Shown: positions 26,190 to 34,342 of the stretch, one piece after another | Position numbering within the stretch: the stretch's first letter is position 1 | Layout: the number at the start of each line of letters is the position of its first letter | Origin: VRUE01 sp963844395 | Lineage (GTDB): Bacteria > Actinomycetota > Thermoleophilia > Solirubrobacterales > 70-9 | NCBI GenBank assembly: GCA_963844395.1 | Contig: CAWJNX010000001.1 | Span: forward strand, 186,001-250,000 | Reading direction: 5' to 3' | Length of the DNA: 64,000 nt | Position numbers and translations under genes: made by a program | The notes under the pieces: generated by a model | Told to the model about the DNA's origin: nothing | The model's database searches: none | The model's input: the letters and a program-made list of their open reading frames with translations, nothing else

Positions 26190-26239
26190 GACGTGCCGCA
26201 GCTTATGTACCCATAACGTCCTCTTAGCGGCGGCACGTC
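26190..26239. terminator. two-tier hairpin at the 3' end of recG
   Basis: Ten-base arms GACGTGCCGC (26190-26199) and GCGGCACGTC (26230-26239) are perfectly complementary. An inner TTATG/CATAA hairpin with a TACC loop (26203-26216) lies within the 30-base spacer. It fills most of the gap between the recG stop and the rsmD start; no U-tract follows. It may terminate recG transcription or protect its 3' end. Confidence 0.5.
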
Positions 26240-26241
26240 AC

Positions 26242-28392
26242 TCATAGTGGTATCGGGTCGGCGGCGGCGACGCCGAAGCGACGCTGGGCCGCCTCGAGCA
26301 GTGGACCCAGCTCCGGCGCGTCGAGGGAGCCATGGCGGTCCAGCAGCCGCAATACCTCTTCGCGGGCCTCGAACAGCGCCGCCGCATCGTCGGGCAGCTC
26401 GGCGACAGCGAAGCGCGGCAGCCCGTGCTGGCGGGTGCCGAGCACCTCGCCCTCGCCCCGCAGGGCGAGATCAACCTCGGCGAGCTTGAAGCCGTCGCGC
26501 TCACGCTCCACCGCCTTCAAGCGGCGCCGTGCCATCCCACCGGCGTCTTCGGGAAAGAGCAGGCAATGGGAGCGGTGCTCGCCGCGACCGACCCGGCCGC
26601 GCAACTGGTGCAGCTGGGAGACGCCATAGCGCTCGGCGCCCTCGATCACCATCACGGTCGCGTTGGCGACGTCGATCCCGACCTCGATCACCGTCGTGGC
26701 AACGAGCACGTCGGTCGCTTCCGCGGCGAACGCCTCCATCGCCGCCGCCTTGCCGGCAGAGGGCATCTGGCCGTGGAGGACACCAACCGAGAAGTCCCGC
26801 AACTCGCCGGCCGCCAGCCGCTCCGCCTCCACCTCCGCCGCCTTCCCCTGCAACTTCTCCGACTCGCTGACCAGCGGGCAGACGACATAGGCCTGACGTC
26901 CCTCGCGCAGCTGTCCGCGGATGAACTCGTAGGCGGCGTCGCGATCGTCCTCCTCGACCAGCCGCGTCTCAACCGGCTGCCGCCCGGCCGGCAACTCATG
27001 CAGGGCGGTCGTATCGAGATCGCCATAAGCGGTCAGGGAGAGGGTGCGCGGGATCGGCGTCGCAGTCATGTGAAGCACGTGTGGCGCCATCCCCTCCACC
27101 CCCTTCGAATCCAGCGCCCGCCGCTGCTCGACCCCGAAGCGATGCTGCTCGTCGACCACGCAGACGCCGAGCCGCGCAAACTCAACGGTCGGCTCGATCA
27201 GCGCGTGCGTGCCCAAGATGAGTCCCAGCTCGCCGCTGGCGAGCTGGTTCAGCGCTTGTTTCCGAATCGAAGCGGGGGTGGCGCCGGTCAACAGCGCAAA
27301 CGGAGTCGCCTCTGCGGCAAGCAGCTTCCCCAGCGTCACCGCATGCTGCTCCGCCAGCGTCTCGGTCGGAGCCATCAACACCGCCTGGAACCCGGCTTCT
27401 AGCGCCCGCAGCATCGAGTACAGGGCCACGACCGTCTTCCCCGACCCGACCTCCCCCATCAGCAACCGCTGCATCGGCTCCCCAGAGTCAAGATCCCCAT
27501 CGATCTCAGCGAACGCCGTCAGCTGATCCCCGGTCGGCTCAAACGGCAGCGACTCCAACCACCGCCCGACCATCTCCCCAGGCTTCCCCATCCGCGGCGC
27601 CGACCGCACCGCACGATGAGCCCGCTTCCGTACCGCCAAGACCGCCTGGTAGAGAAACAGCTCTTCGAACACCAGCCGCTCAATAGCCTGCTCCACATCG
27701 GTTTCGTTCTCTGGGAAGTGGACGGCGTGGATCGCATCTCCTACGCCAGCCAGCTTCCGGCGCGCCCTCATCTCCGCCGGCAGCGGCTCAATCGAGTTAG
27801 GCGCCCATGCGATGGCCTGCTCCACCCACTGCCGAATCCGCTGAGCTTTCAACTGCTCACTCGCCGGATGCACCGGAACCAACCCCTCCACGCTCTCCCC
27901 GCCCGAGAGAAGCTCATATTCAGAGACGCGGAAGCCGCGTTTGTCGCGCAAGCCGCTGAGCAGCAGTGAGGTCCCTTTCTTCAGTTTCTGGGCCAACCAC
28001 GGCTGGTTGAACCACGTCGCTCTGAGCGAACCGGACTCGTCGCCGACTTTGACGGTGAGGATCGAGAGGCCTCGCCGCCGAAATGGACGAGCCGGGTCAG
28101 CGAGAACTTCGACGCGAACGGTCGCCTGCTTACCCGGCTCCAGACTCGCCACCAAAACGACGGTCCGGTCGCGGTGGCTGTGGGGAACGCGAAGGAGGAG
28201 GTCGCCGATCGTCGCGATGCCCGCCGCGACAGCTGCTTCAGCCAGACTCGGACCTACTCCTTTCAGCGCCTTCAGCGATACCTCCAGGACACTCGGCCGC
28301 GGCCAGTGGACCGGAGAGTCGCGCAGCTGCGCTTCGCTGAGCTCGGCCGCGCCGGCGAAGGACCGCACTACTGGGCGGCCAGCAGCCACCAC
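26242..28392 (-). CDS. recG: ATP-dependent DNA helicase RecG
   Basis: RecG reverses stalled forks and branch-migrates Holliday junctions. The N-terminal wedge/OB region (residues 60-200) includes LKALKGVGPSLAEAA. The SF2 helicase core has Walker A GEVGSGKT, DEQHRFG, TATPIPRT and the C-terminal GRVGRGEHRSHC. Length is 716 residues. The ATG at 28392 overlaps the end of the yloV-like gene by 25 bases; starts slightly downstream are possible because the first 30 residues are weakly conserved. The yloV-recG-rsmD-coaD order is typical of Gram-positive bacteria. Confidence 0.95.
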   Translation of the reverse strand: MVAAGRPVVRSFAGAAELSEAQLRDSPVHWPRPSVLEVSLKALKGVGPSLAEAAVAAGIATIGDLLLRVPHSHRDRTVVLVASLEPGKQATVRVEVLADPARPFRRRGLSILTVKVGDESGSLRATWFNQPWLAQKLKKGTSLLLSGLRDKRGFRVSEYELLSGGESVEGLVPVHPASEQLKAQRIRQWVEQAIAWAPNSIEPLPAEMRARRKLAGVGDAIHAVHFPENETDVEQAIERLVFEELFLYQAVLAVRKRAHRAVRSAPRMGKPGEMVGRWLESLPFEPTGDQLTAFAEIDGDLDSGEPMQRLLMGEVGSGKTVVALYSMLRALEAGFQAVLMAPTETLAEQHAVTLGKLLAAEATPFALLTGATPASIRKQALNQLASGELGLILGTHALIEPTVEFARLGVCVVDEQHRFGVEQRRALDSKGVEGMAPHVLHMTATPIPRTLSLTAYGDLDTTALHELPAGRQPVETRLVEEDDRDAAYEFIRGQLREGRQAYVVCPLVSESEKLQGKAAEVEAERLAAGELRDFSVGVLHGQMPSAGKAAAMEAFAAEATDVLVATTVIEVGIDVANATVMVIEGAERYGVSQLHQLRGRVGRGEHRSHCLLFPEDAGGMARRRLKAVERERDGFKLAEVDLALRGEGEVLGTRQHGLPRFAVAELPDDAAALFEAREEVLRLLDRHGSLDAPELGPLLEAAQRRFGVAAADPIPL

Positions 28393-30005
28393 CAGCTCGG
28401 CTGACCGCCCTCGTGGGTCTCGACCTCGACGCCGTCGGGGACGTGGGTGTCTATCTCCGCGAGCGGAATCGGCGCCTCGGCGCCGGCCAGCACGGTGACT
28501 ATCTCCGCCCCCTCCGCCAGTCGCTCGAGCGTCGCCGCCAGGGTCGAGCCGGCGCCGCCCCAGGCGACGATGTCATCGCCGGCGAAGCCGACCGCGTCCC
28601 CCTTGCGGAAGCGTCCTTGGGCGTCGTCGCGGGCGGCGGGAGCGACGCCGCCACAGGAGATTTCCGCCAAGGCGCCCTCGAGCCGCTCTGCATTCTCATC
28701 AAGCGAGGCATCCGGATCGAGTTCGACCAGCGCCAAGAGGCTTGCCTGTTGCGATGTCGCGGGCACCACCCGAGCCGGCTTCTCGGAGAGCTCGCAAGCG
28801 CGCTCAGCGGCCATGATCACGTTCGCGGAGCTGGGCAGCACCAGGACCTCCTCCGCCGCCACCTCGTGGACGCCCGCCAGCAACTCGTAGGTCGACGGGT
28901 TGAGCGTCTCGCCGCCGTCGACGACATGGGCGCCCAACTCGCCGAACAGGCGCGCCATGCCGTCCCCGGCGGCCACCGCCAGTACTCCGGTTCGCCCGGT
29001 CTCGAGCCGAGCCCGGCGTGCCGCGACCTGCTCGCGCATGTCGGCGACGTCGAGGTTGGTCACCTTGCCGTCGCCCTCGAAGAGGGCCACCGCGGCCTCC
29101 GGCTCGTCGGTGTGGACATGGACCTTGAGCGTCACCTCGTCGCCGACCACCAGCACCGAATCGCCCAGCCGCTCCAATCGCGGCAGGAATTCGCGCGCCC
29201 GCAGGTCCGTACCGGAGACGATGAAGTTCGTGCAGTAGCGGTAACGGCTGTCCTCGTGGTGCGGCCGGCTCACCCGCGGCGGCTCCTGGTGGGAGACCTG
29301 CGGCGAGTCGCCGGCGCCGTCGCGCAGGCCGGCGACGACGCCGGCCATGATCAGCACCAGCCCGTAGCCGCCGGCGTCGACGACACCCGACTCGCGCAGC
29401 ACCTCGAGCTGCTCGGGGGTCCGCTCGACCGCCCGCTGCCCGTCGGCGATCGCCTGCTCGAGCACCTCGGCGAGGACGGCGTCCTGCTGCTCGTCGCTGA
29501 CGCCGCGATCGAGCCGTTGCTTCTCGGCCTCCAGATGCGCCAACTGACGGGCGATCGAGTGCGCCATCTCACGAAAGACGGTCAGCATCGTCCCCTCGGC
29601 CGGCTCCCGCACCGAGGCGTAGGCGGCGTCGGCGGCGCTGGCGAAAGCGGAGGCGACGAGAACCGGGTCGATCAGCTCGCCGGGGCGGCTGGCCAGCTCC
29701 TCGGCGGCGCCGCGGACGATCTGGCTGAGGATGACACCCGAGTTCCCGCGCGCCCCCAGCAGCGCCGCCCGGGCCAGCGCCTGGACCAGCTGGGTGCGAC
29801 CGACCTCATCGACCTCCAACCCGTCGAGCCGATCGAGCTCCTCCATCACGGCCCGCATCGTCATCGCCATGTTGTCGCCGGTGTCGCCGTCGGCGACCGG
29901 GAACACGTTGAGGTCGTTGACCTCCTGCCGTCGCTCCTCCAGGTAGGCGTAGGCGGAGGTGACTACGCGCCGGAAGCGGACGATGGAGGGATCGGGCATC
30001 GGCAA
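28368..30005 (-). CDS. fakA: DAK2/DegV-domain kinase, YloV/FakA family
   Basis: FakA phosphorylates fatty acids bound to a FakB/DegV protein. The N-terminal DhaL-type kinase domain (residues 1-210) has the ADP-metal-binding block NVFPVADGDTGDNMAMTM and GARGNSGVILSQI with HGGYG-like DAGGYGLVLI. The middle and C-terminus (residues 240-545) match the FakA-C/DegV-like part. Total 545 residues, a normal length. It starts at 30005 or the second ATG two codons later. No FakB gene is in the window. Upstream lies a 422-base noncoding stretch with two long palindromic elements. Confidence 0.85.
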   Translation of the reverse strand: MPMPDPSIVRFRRVVTSAYAYLEERRQEVNDLNVFPVADGDTGDNMAMTMRAVMEELDRLDGLEVDEVGRTQLVQALARAALLGARGNSGVILSQIVRGAAEELASRPGELIDPVLVASAFASAADAAYASVREPAEGTMLTVFREMAHSIARQLAHLEAEKQRLDRGVSDEQQDAVLAEVLEQAIADGQRAVERTPEQLEVLRESGVVDAGGYGLVLIMAGVVAGLRDGAGDSPQVSHQEPPRVSRPHHEDSRYRYCTNFIVSGTDLRAREFLPRLERLGDSVLVVGDEVTLKVHVHTDEPEAAVALFEGDGKVTNLDVADMREQVAARRARLETGRTGVLAVAAGDGMARLFGELGAHVVDGGETLNPSTYELLAGVHEVAAEEVLVLPSSANVIMAAERACELSEKPARVVPATSQQASLLALVELDPDASLDENAERLEGALAEISCGGVAPAARDDAQGRFRKGDAVGFAGDDIVAWGGAGSTLAATLERLAEGAEIVTVLAGAEAPIPLAEIDTHVPDGVEVETHEGGQPSWWWLLAAQ

Positions 30006-30040
30006 GGGAATCTAGCCGCCGTCAAAGACACCCGTGGCAG

Positions 30041-30188
30041 GAGGAGTGACGGCGACTCCCTCGCGGGAATTGATGTCGCACGCGCTTCGCGCTTAGCGAC
30101 AGAGGAGGAGCGCGGCTTCGCCGCGCAAGAGACAGATTGCATATCGCCGCTTCGCGACATTCCCGCGAGGGAGTCGCCGTCACTCCTC
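30041..30188 (-). repeat. cloverleaf-like palindromic element, copy A
   Basis: Perfect 30-base arms at 30041-30070 and 30159-30188 enclose an 88-base core (30071-30158). Read on the minus strand, the core carries GATATGCAATCTG, TTGCGCGGCGAAGCCGCGC and CGCTAAGCGCGAAGCGCG, all shared with copy B. It can fold into three hairpins, each with a GAA triloop: CGC-GAA-GCG, GCGCGGC-GAA-GCCGCGC and GCGC-GAA-GCGC. The arms of the two copies are unrelated in sequence, yet each is perfectly paired, which is strong evidence that the stem is under selection or is generated by a copying mechanism. Confidence 0.75.
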
Positions 30189-30263
30189 ACGCACCCGACG
30201 CTCACCGGTTGATCCAAGGCGCCGAAAGCTGGGAAGCTACGCGCCCCATCGGGGGCGCTGATT

Positions 30264-30411
30264 GGAGGGAGCTGTTCGTCCTCTGGGCGAATGTGGCCGA
30301 AGGCCGCGATATGCAATCTGGAAATTGCGCGGCGAAGCCGCGCACGAGATCCGGCGCTAAGCGCGAAGCGCGTGCGCCATCAATTCGCCCAGAGGACGAA
30401 CAGCTCCCTCC
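30264..30411 (+). repeat. cloverleaf-like palindromic element, copy B
   Basis: Perfect 29-base arms at 30264-30292 and 30383-30411 enclose a 90-base core in the opposite orientation to copy A. The core keeps the same three conserved blocks and the same three GAA-triloop hairpins; the first hairpin is GGCC-GAA-GGCC here and CGC-GAA-GCG in copy A, a paired change in the stem. Both copies have AAT/ATT at the core-arm boundary. The right arm ends 16 bases before the rpmB stop. Confidence 0.75.
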
Positions 30412-30427
30412 CTACAACCACTATGAG

Positions 30428-30619
30428 TCAGGCGGCCTTGACGACCTTGTTGGCCTTGAGGCACCGAGTGCAGACGTAGGTGCGCAGCTTGCGCCCCTTC
30501 TCCTCGATCCGCACCTTCTGCAGGTTCGGATCGAAGCGCCGCTTGGTAGCGACCATCGAGTGGCTCCGGGACTGGCCAAACGCCGGTCCCTTGCCGCAGC
30601 TGTGACAGACCTTGGCCAT
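30428..30619 (-). CDS. rpmB: 50S ribosomal protein L28
   Basis: A 63-residue L28. MAKVCHSCGKGPAFGQSRSH is diagnostic, followed by RRFDPNLQKVRI and a C-terminal CTRCLKANKVVKAA. Two CxxC pairs (CHSC and CTRC) make it the zinc-binding form. It is normally placed upstream of yloV and recG in Gram-positive genomes, as here, but a 422-base palindromic region separates them. Confidence 0.95.
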   Translation of the reverse strand: MAKVCHSCGKGPAFGQSRSHSMVATKRRFDPNLQKVRIEEKGRKLRTYVCTRCLKANKVVKAA

Positions 30620-30698
30620 CGGGTCGTGGATGCTACAGAAGCACTAGTCGGGGGTCTTCCATGCCTCAGCCGACGCGTAGAGCGGCTCGCCATCGCAC

Positions 30699-31232
30699 TT
30701 ACGCCTGATTGAATCCGAGCCGGCGCTGCAGCAGTGCCATGCGGGCGACGGTGAGGGCGGCGTTGCGGCCCTGGTCGCGCTTGCCGCCGCCGGCGCGGGC
30801 CAGTGCTTGCTCCATCGTGTCGCAGGTGATCACGCCGAAGGAGCAGGGCACACCTGTCTTCAACTGCACATCCTGGATGCCGCGCGCCGCCTCGGCGCAG
30901 ACGAAGTCGTAGTGGTCGGTCTCGCCGCGGATCACGACGCCGAGGCAGGCCACGCCGGCGAAGCGGGGACCTTCCGCACCACTGCGGACACTGCGGCGCC
31001 GCAGCGCGCACTGCTGAGCGGCGAAGGGCAGCTCGTAGGCGCCGGGCACGGAGAGCTCGGTGAGCGAGCGGGCAGGGACCCCAGCGAGGTCGAAGCCTTC
31101 GCGGGCGCCCCTCAGCAACCGCGTGGCGAGATCCTCGTAGAAGCGGCCGACGCAGACCGCGAACTCGAGGCTCGCAAGTTCCCTCCGCTCGCCGTCGTCG
31201 AAGTCTTCGAGGAAGGCGCCATCCTCAGCCAC
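30699..31232 (-). CDS. ribH: 6,7-dimethyl-8-ribityllumazine synthase
   Basis: Lumazine synthase condenses the ribityl-pyrimidine with 3,4-dihydroxy-2-butanone phosphate, the penultimate step to riboflavin. Motifs: VGRFYEDLATRLLRGA, VPGAYELPFAAQ, CLGVVIRGETDHYDFV with the catalytic His, FGVITCDTMEQALARAGG and the C-terminal ALTVARMA. The 177 residues include a small insertion (RRRSVRSGAEGP). The start overlaps the ribBA stop by 8 bases. It is the last gene of the rib operon. Confidence 0.93.
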   Translation of the reverse strand: MAEDGAFLEDFDDGERRELASLEFAVCVGRFYEDLATRLLRGAREGFDLAGVPARSLTELSVPGAYELPFAAQQCALRRRSVRSGAEGPRFAGVACLGVVIRGETDHYDFVCAEAARGIQDVQLKTGVPCSFGVITCDTMEQALARAGGGKRDQGRNAALTVARMALLQRRLGFNQA

Positions 31233-32541
31233 CCTTCACCCCGCCGTCGCGCTCCTCCTCGTCGTGGATCATCTCCTCGTCGAGGGCGAGCCCCTGGTGG
31301 TGGAGGATGTGGCCGAGCTTGTCGCGCTTCGCCCGCAGGTACTGCTCGTTGTGCATGTTCGGAGGCGACTCGATCGGCATCTGCTCGGTGACCGAGAGCC
31401 CGTAGCCCTCGAGGCCGACGATCTTTTTCGGGTTGTTGGTGAGGATGCGGATACTGGTCAGGCCGAGATCGCCGAGAATCTGGGCGCCGATCCCGTAGTC
31501 GCGCAAGTCGGCGGGCAGACCCAGCTTCAGGTTGGCCTCAACCGTGTCGGCCCCCTCCTCCTGGAGCTTGTAGGCCCTCAGCTTGTTGAGTAGGCCGATC
31601 CCGCGCCCCTCCTGGGAGAGGTAGAGCAGGACACCGCGGCCCTCGCGCTCGATCATCGCCAGCGCCGCCTCCAGCTGTTCGCCGCAGTCGCAGCGCATGC
31701 TGTGGAAGACGTCGCCGGTCAGGCACTCGCTGTGGACGCGGACCAGAACGTCCTCGGTGCCGGCGACCTCGCCCTTGACCATCGCCACGTGGTGTTTGTC
31801 GTCGATCAGTGAGCGGTAGCCGACCGCGGAGAAGTCGCCGAAGGCGGTCGGCAGGGCGGTGGCGACGACCCGCTCAACCAGCTTCTCGGTGCGGCGCCGG
31901 TAGGCGATCAGGTCGGCGACGGTGACCATCTTCAGTCCGTGCTTCTCGCAATAGGGGACGAGGTCCGGGACGCGGGCCATCGTGCCGTCGTCGTTCATCA
32001 CCTCGCAGATCACGCCAGCCGGCGTCAGGCCGGCGAGCCGCGCCAAGTCGATGCTCGCCTCGGTGTGACCGGTCCGCTCCAGGACGCCGCCGTCCTTGGC
32101 ACGCAGCGGGAACATGTGGCCGGGGACGACGATGTCGCGCGGACCGGAGCTGGGATCGATCGCCACCTGGATCGTGTGGGCGCGATCGTGGGCGGAGATG
32201 CCGGTGCTGACCCCACCCGCCGCCTCGATCGTGACCGTGAAGGCGGTCTGCAGCGGCGCCTCGTTCTTGGCCGCCATCAGGTGGAGGCCGAGCCGCTCGC
32301 AGCGTTCGGCGGTCAGGGCGAGGCAGACCAGGCCGCGCGCCTCCTTAGCCATGAAGTTGACCGCCTCGGGGGTGGCGAACTGCGCCGCCATCACCAGGTC
32401 GCCCTCGTTCTCGCGGTCCTCGCCGTCGCAGACGACCACCATGCGGCCGCGGCGAATCTCCTCAATCGCCTCCTCGATCGTCGCGAACGGGCTGTCGCTC
32501 GTCGCTCGCTCCGCCTGCTCCGATTTCGCCGTCTTGGTCAT
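31225..32541 (-). CDS. ribBA: bifunctional DHBP synthase / GTP cyclohydrolase II
   Basis: One chain supplies both precursors of lumazine. The N-terminal half (residues 15-215) is DHBP synthase: VVVCDGEDRENEGDLVMAA, and GHTEASIDLARLAG. The C-terminal half is GTP cyclohydrolase II with the zinc triad HSECLTGDVFHSMRCDCGEQL and LLYLSQEGRGIGL. About 438 residues. The frame is open to 32613, but ATG 32541 begins five bases after the ribE stop and removes an unconserved N-terminal tail. A C-terminal acidic tail (DEEERDGGVKGG) follows the cyclohydrolase domain. Confidence 0.94.
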   Translation of the reverse strand: MTKTAKSEQAERATSDSPFATIEEAIEEIRRGRMVVVCDGEDRENEGDLVMAAQFATPEAVNFMAKEARGLVCLALTAERCERLGLHLMAAKNEAPLQTAFTVTIEAAGGVSTGISAHDRAHTIQVAIDPSSGPRDIVVPGHMFPLRAKDGGVLERTGHTEASIDLARLAGLTPAGVICEVMNDDGTMARVPDLVPYCEKHGLKMVTVADLIAYRRRTEKLVERVVATALPTAFGDFSAVGYRSLIDDKHHVAMVKGEVAGTEDVLVRVHSECLTGDVFHSMRCDCGEQLEAALAMIEREGRGVLLYLSQEGRGIGLLNKLRAYKLQEEGADTVEANLKLGLPADLRDYGIGAQILGDLGLTSIRILTNNPKKIVGLEGYGLSVTEQMPIESPPNMHNEQYLRAKRDKLGHILHHQGLALDEEMIHDEEERDGGVKGG

Positions 32542-32546
32542 ATGGC

Positions 32547-33152
32547 TCACGCGCGCTCCTTTCCGGCCAATGGTCCCATGATCCGCTCCACGTACTTGGC
32601 AACCACATCGCACTCGACGTTGATCTTGCGGCCAGGCGCGGTGTCGCCGAGATTCGTCCGCTCAAGCGTCTCGGGGATCAGCGAGACCTCGACCCAGTCC
32701 GCGCCCAGCGCGGCGACGGTCAGGCTGACTCCTGAGAGCGTGATCGATCCCTTCTCGACGACGTAGCGCAGCTGCCCCGAACCGAGACCCACCCGTAAGC
32801 GCTTGGCGAACCCGTCGTCCTCGATGGAGATGACCTCGCCGACGCCATCGACGTGGCCCTGCACGATGTGGCCGCCGAGGCGGTCCGACGCCTTCATTGC
32901 CAGCTCGAGGTTGACCCTGCTTCCGGTTTCCAGGTCGCCAAGGGCGGTGACCTCAAGGGTCTGGTTCATCGCCTCGGTCGCGAAGCCGCTTGCGTTCACA
33001 TCGGTAGCCGTAACGCAGATGCCGTCGACCGCGACCGAATCGCCCTGCGCGATTTCGCCCCTCAGCGAAGTCGCGATCCGCACTCGCGCACCATCAGCGC
33101 CCGAGTCGACCGATTCGACCTCCCCCACATCTTGAATCAGCCCGGTAAACAC
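32547..33152 (-). CDS. ribE: riboflavin synthase alpha chain
   Basis: Riboflavin synthase dismutates two lumazine molecules to riboflavin. The 201-residue protein has two lumazine-binding barrels: MFTGLIQDVGEVESVD ... GDSVAVDGICVTAT in the first and GHIVQGHVDGVGEVISIED ... GSITLSGVSLTV in the second. It begins with GTG 33152, one base after the corrected ribD stop. Confidence 0.94.
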   Translation of the reverse strand: MFTGLIQDVGEVESVDSGADGARVRIATSLRGEIAQGDSVAVDGICVTATDVNASGFATEAMNQTLEVTALGDLETGSRVNLELAMKASDRLGGHIVQGHVDGVGEVISIEDDGFAKRLRVGLGSGQLRYVVEKGSITLSGVSLTVAALGADWVEVSLIPETLERTNLGDTAPGRKINVECDVVAKYVERIMGPLAGKERA

Positions 33153-33153
33153 C

Positions 33154-34256
33154 TCACCACTCCTTGAACCTGGTCGCGATCAGGGTGTCGTCGGCATTCG
33201 GGTCGAGTGCGTTGAGGCGCGTCTCGCCGCCAAGCAGGAGGGTGCAACGAAGACGCGGGCCTCGTCGATCTGACCGGCTTCGACGAAGGAGCCGGCGAGC
33301 GTGGCGCCGCCCTCGAGGAAGAGGCTGGTGATGGTGCGACGGCCCAGCTCGGCCAGCGCGGAGACGATGCCGTTGGCGACGACGGTGTCGGCGCCGGCAT
33401 CGCGAAGCGAATCCAGACGGGACGCGTCGGCGTCCTGGGAGACGATCACGATCACCGGCGATTGGTCAAGCGTGCTGAGCAGTTGGGAGTCGAGCGGCAG
33501 ACGAGCCTGGCGGTCGAAGACGACACGCAGCGGCTGCCGCTCAGCCATTCCGGTGCGCTTTATGTCGGCCATAGGCACATAAGTCGCACCGGAAGGGTCG
33601 GGGCGCGCGGTGAGCAGCGGGTCGTCGGCGAGGACGGTGCCGATGCCGACCGCTACCGCGTCGGATTCGGCGCGCCAGCGGTGGACCAGCTCGCGGCTGG
33701 GCTCACCGGAGATCCACGGCGAGTCGCCGGGAGCGGTCGTCGTGCGGCCGTCGAGCGACATCGCCAGCTTCAAGGTGACCAGTGGCATGCCGGTGCGGGC
33801 GTGTTTGCGGAAGGGCTGGTTGAGCAGCCGCGCCGCCGTCGCCTCCTCCCCGGTCGCGAACTCGACCTCGACCCCGCCGTCGCGCAAGATGCCCGGGCCA
33901 CGTCCGGACGCCTTCTCGGACGGATCGTCGGAGCCGATCACGACCCGACCGATCCCGACCTCGAGGATTGCCTCCGTGCAGGGAGGCTGGCGCCCCTGAT
34001 GGGCGCAGGGCTCTAGCGTCACGTACATCGTTGCCCCGGCCGCGTCCTCGCCCCGCCGCTGGCAATCCTCCAGCGCCGCCCGCTCGGCGTGCGGACCGCC
34101 GAGCTCGGCGTGGAACCCCTCGCCGATCACGTCGCCGTCGCGGACAACCACCGCCCCGACCAGCGGGTTCGGGCTGACCCTTCCCCGCCCGCCCTCGGCC
34201 AGCTCCAGCGCTCGCTGGAGGTGCGCTCGCTCATCGGTGGTGAGGATCTGCTCCAT
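33154..34256 (-). CDS. ribD: bifunctional pyrimidine deaminase/reductase (one frameshift near 3' end)
   Basis: RibD deaminates and reduces the pyrimidine intermediate. The deaminase domain (residues 1-145) has zinc ligands in GGPHAERAALE and LEPCAHQGRQPPCTEAI. The reductase domain has TLKLAMSLDGRTT and FLEGGATLAGSFV. As written the protein ends prematurely (VAPSCLAARR...). If one base is missing near 33242, the frame continues VAPLLLGGETRLNALDP...FKEW and stops one base before ribE, giving 367 residues. This is one of the few missing-base errors. The gene starts the rib operon; a palindrome lies 4 bases upstream of its ATG. Confidence 0.9.
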
Positions 34257-34342
34257 CGGCTGATTGACCAGTCAATCAACAAGTTGTACGCCCTCAGACT
34301 CGAAGGAATTCCCGGCACCAGTGCGGATACGCTGCCCCAGCT
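34257..34342. promoter_or_regulatory. divergent region ribD / glycosyltransferase with an 8-bp palindromic operator
   Basis: TGATTGAC (34261-34268) and GTCAATCA (34271-34278) form a perfect 18-base palindrome with a two-base centre. It lies only 4 bases upstream of the ribD ATG, where a bound repressor would block initiation. The region is AT-richer than its neighbours. The conserved FMN riboswitch motifs seen before many rib operons are not present, and 86 bases leave too little room for one. On the plus strand no clear Shine-Dalgarno precedes the glycosyltransferase ATG. Confidence 0.5.

Larger units (their letters stand above)
30006..30427. other. 422-base noncoding region between rpmB and fakA
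   Basis: No credible gene lies here; short frames are all made of inverted-repeat sequence. The region holds two large palindromic elements (30041-30188 and 30264-30411) and a 75-base linker at 30189-30263. The fakA promoter or a ribosome-binding site should be at its left end, while its right end abuts the rpmB stop. Confidence 0.7.

Noticed and set aside
30041..30411. CRISPR array
   Set aside because: Only two large inverted copies are present, with no regularly spaced short direct repeats and no cas genes.
34257..34342. FMN riboswitch upstream of ribD
   Set aside because: The region is only 86 bases and lacks the conserved FMN-aptamer sequence blocks.
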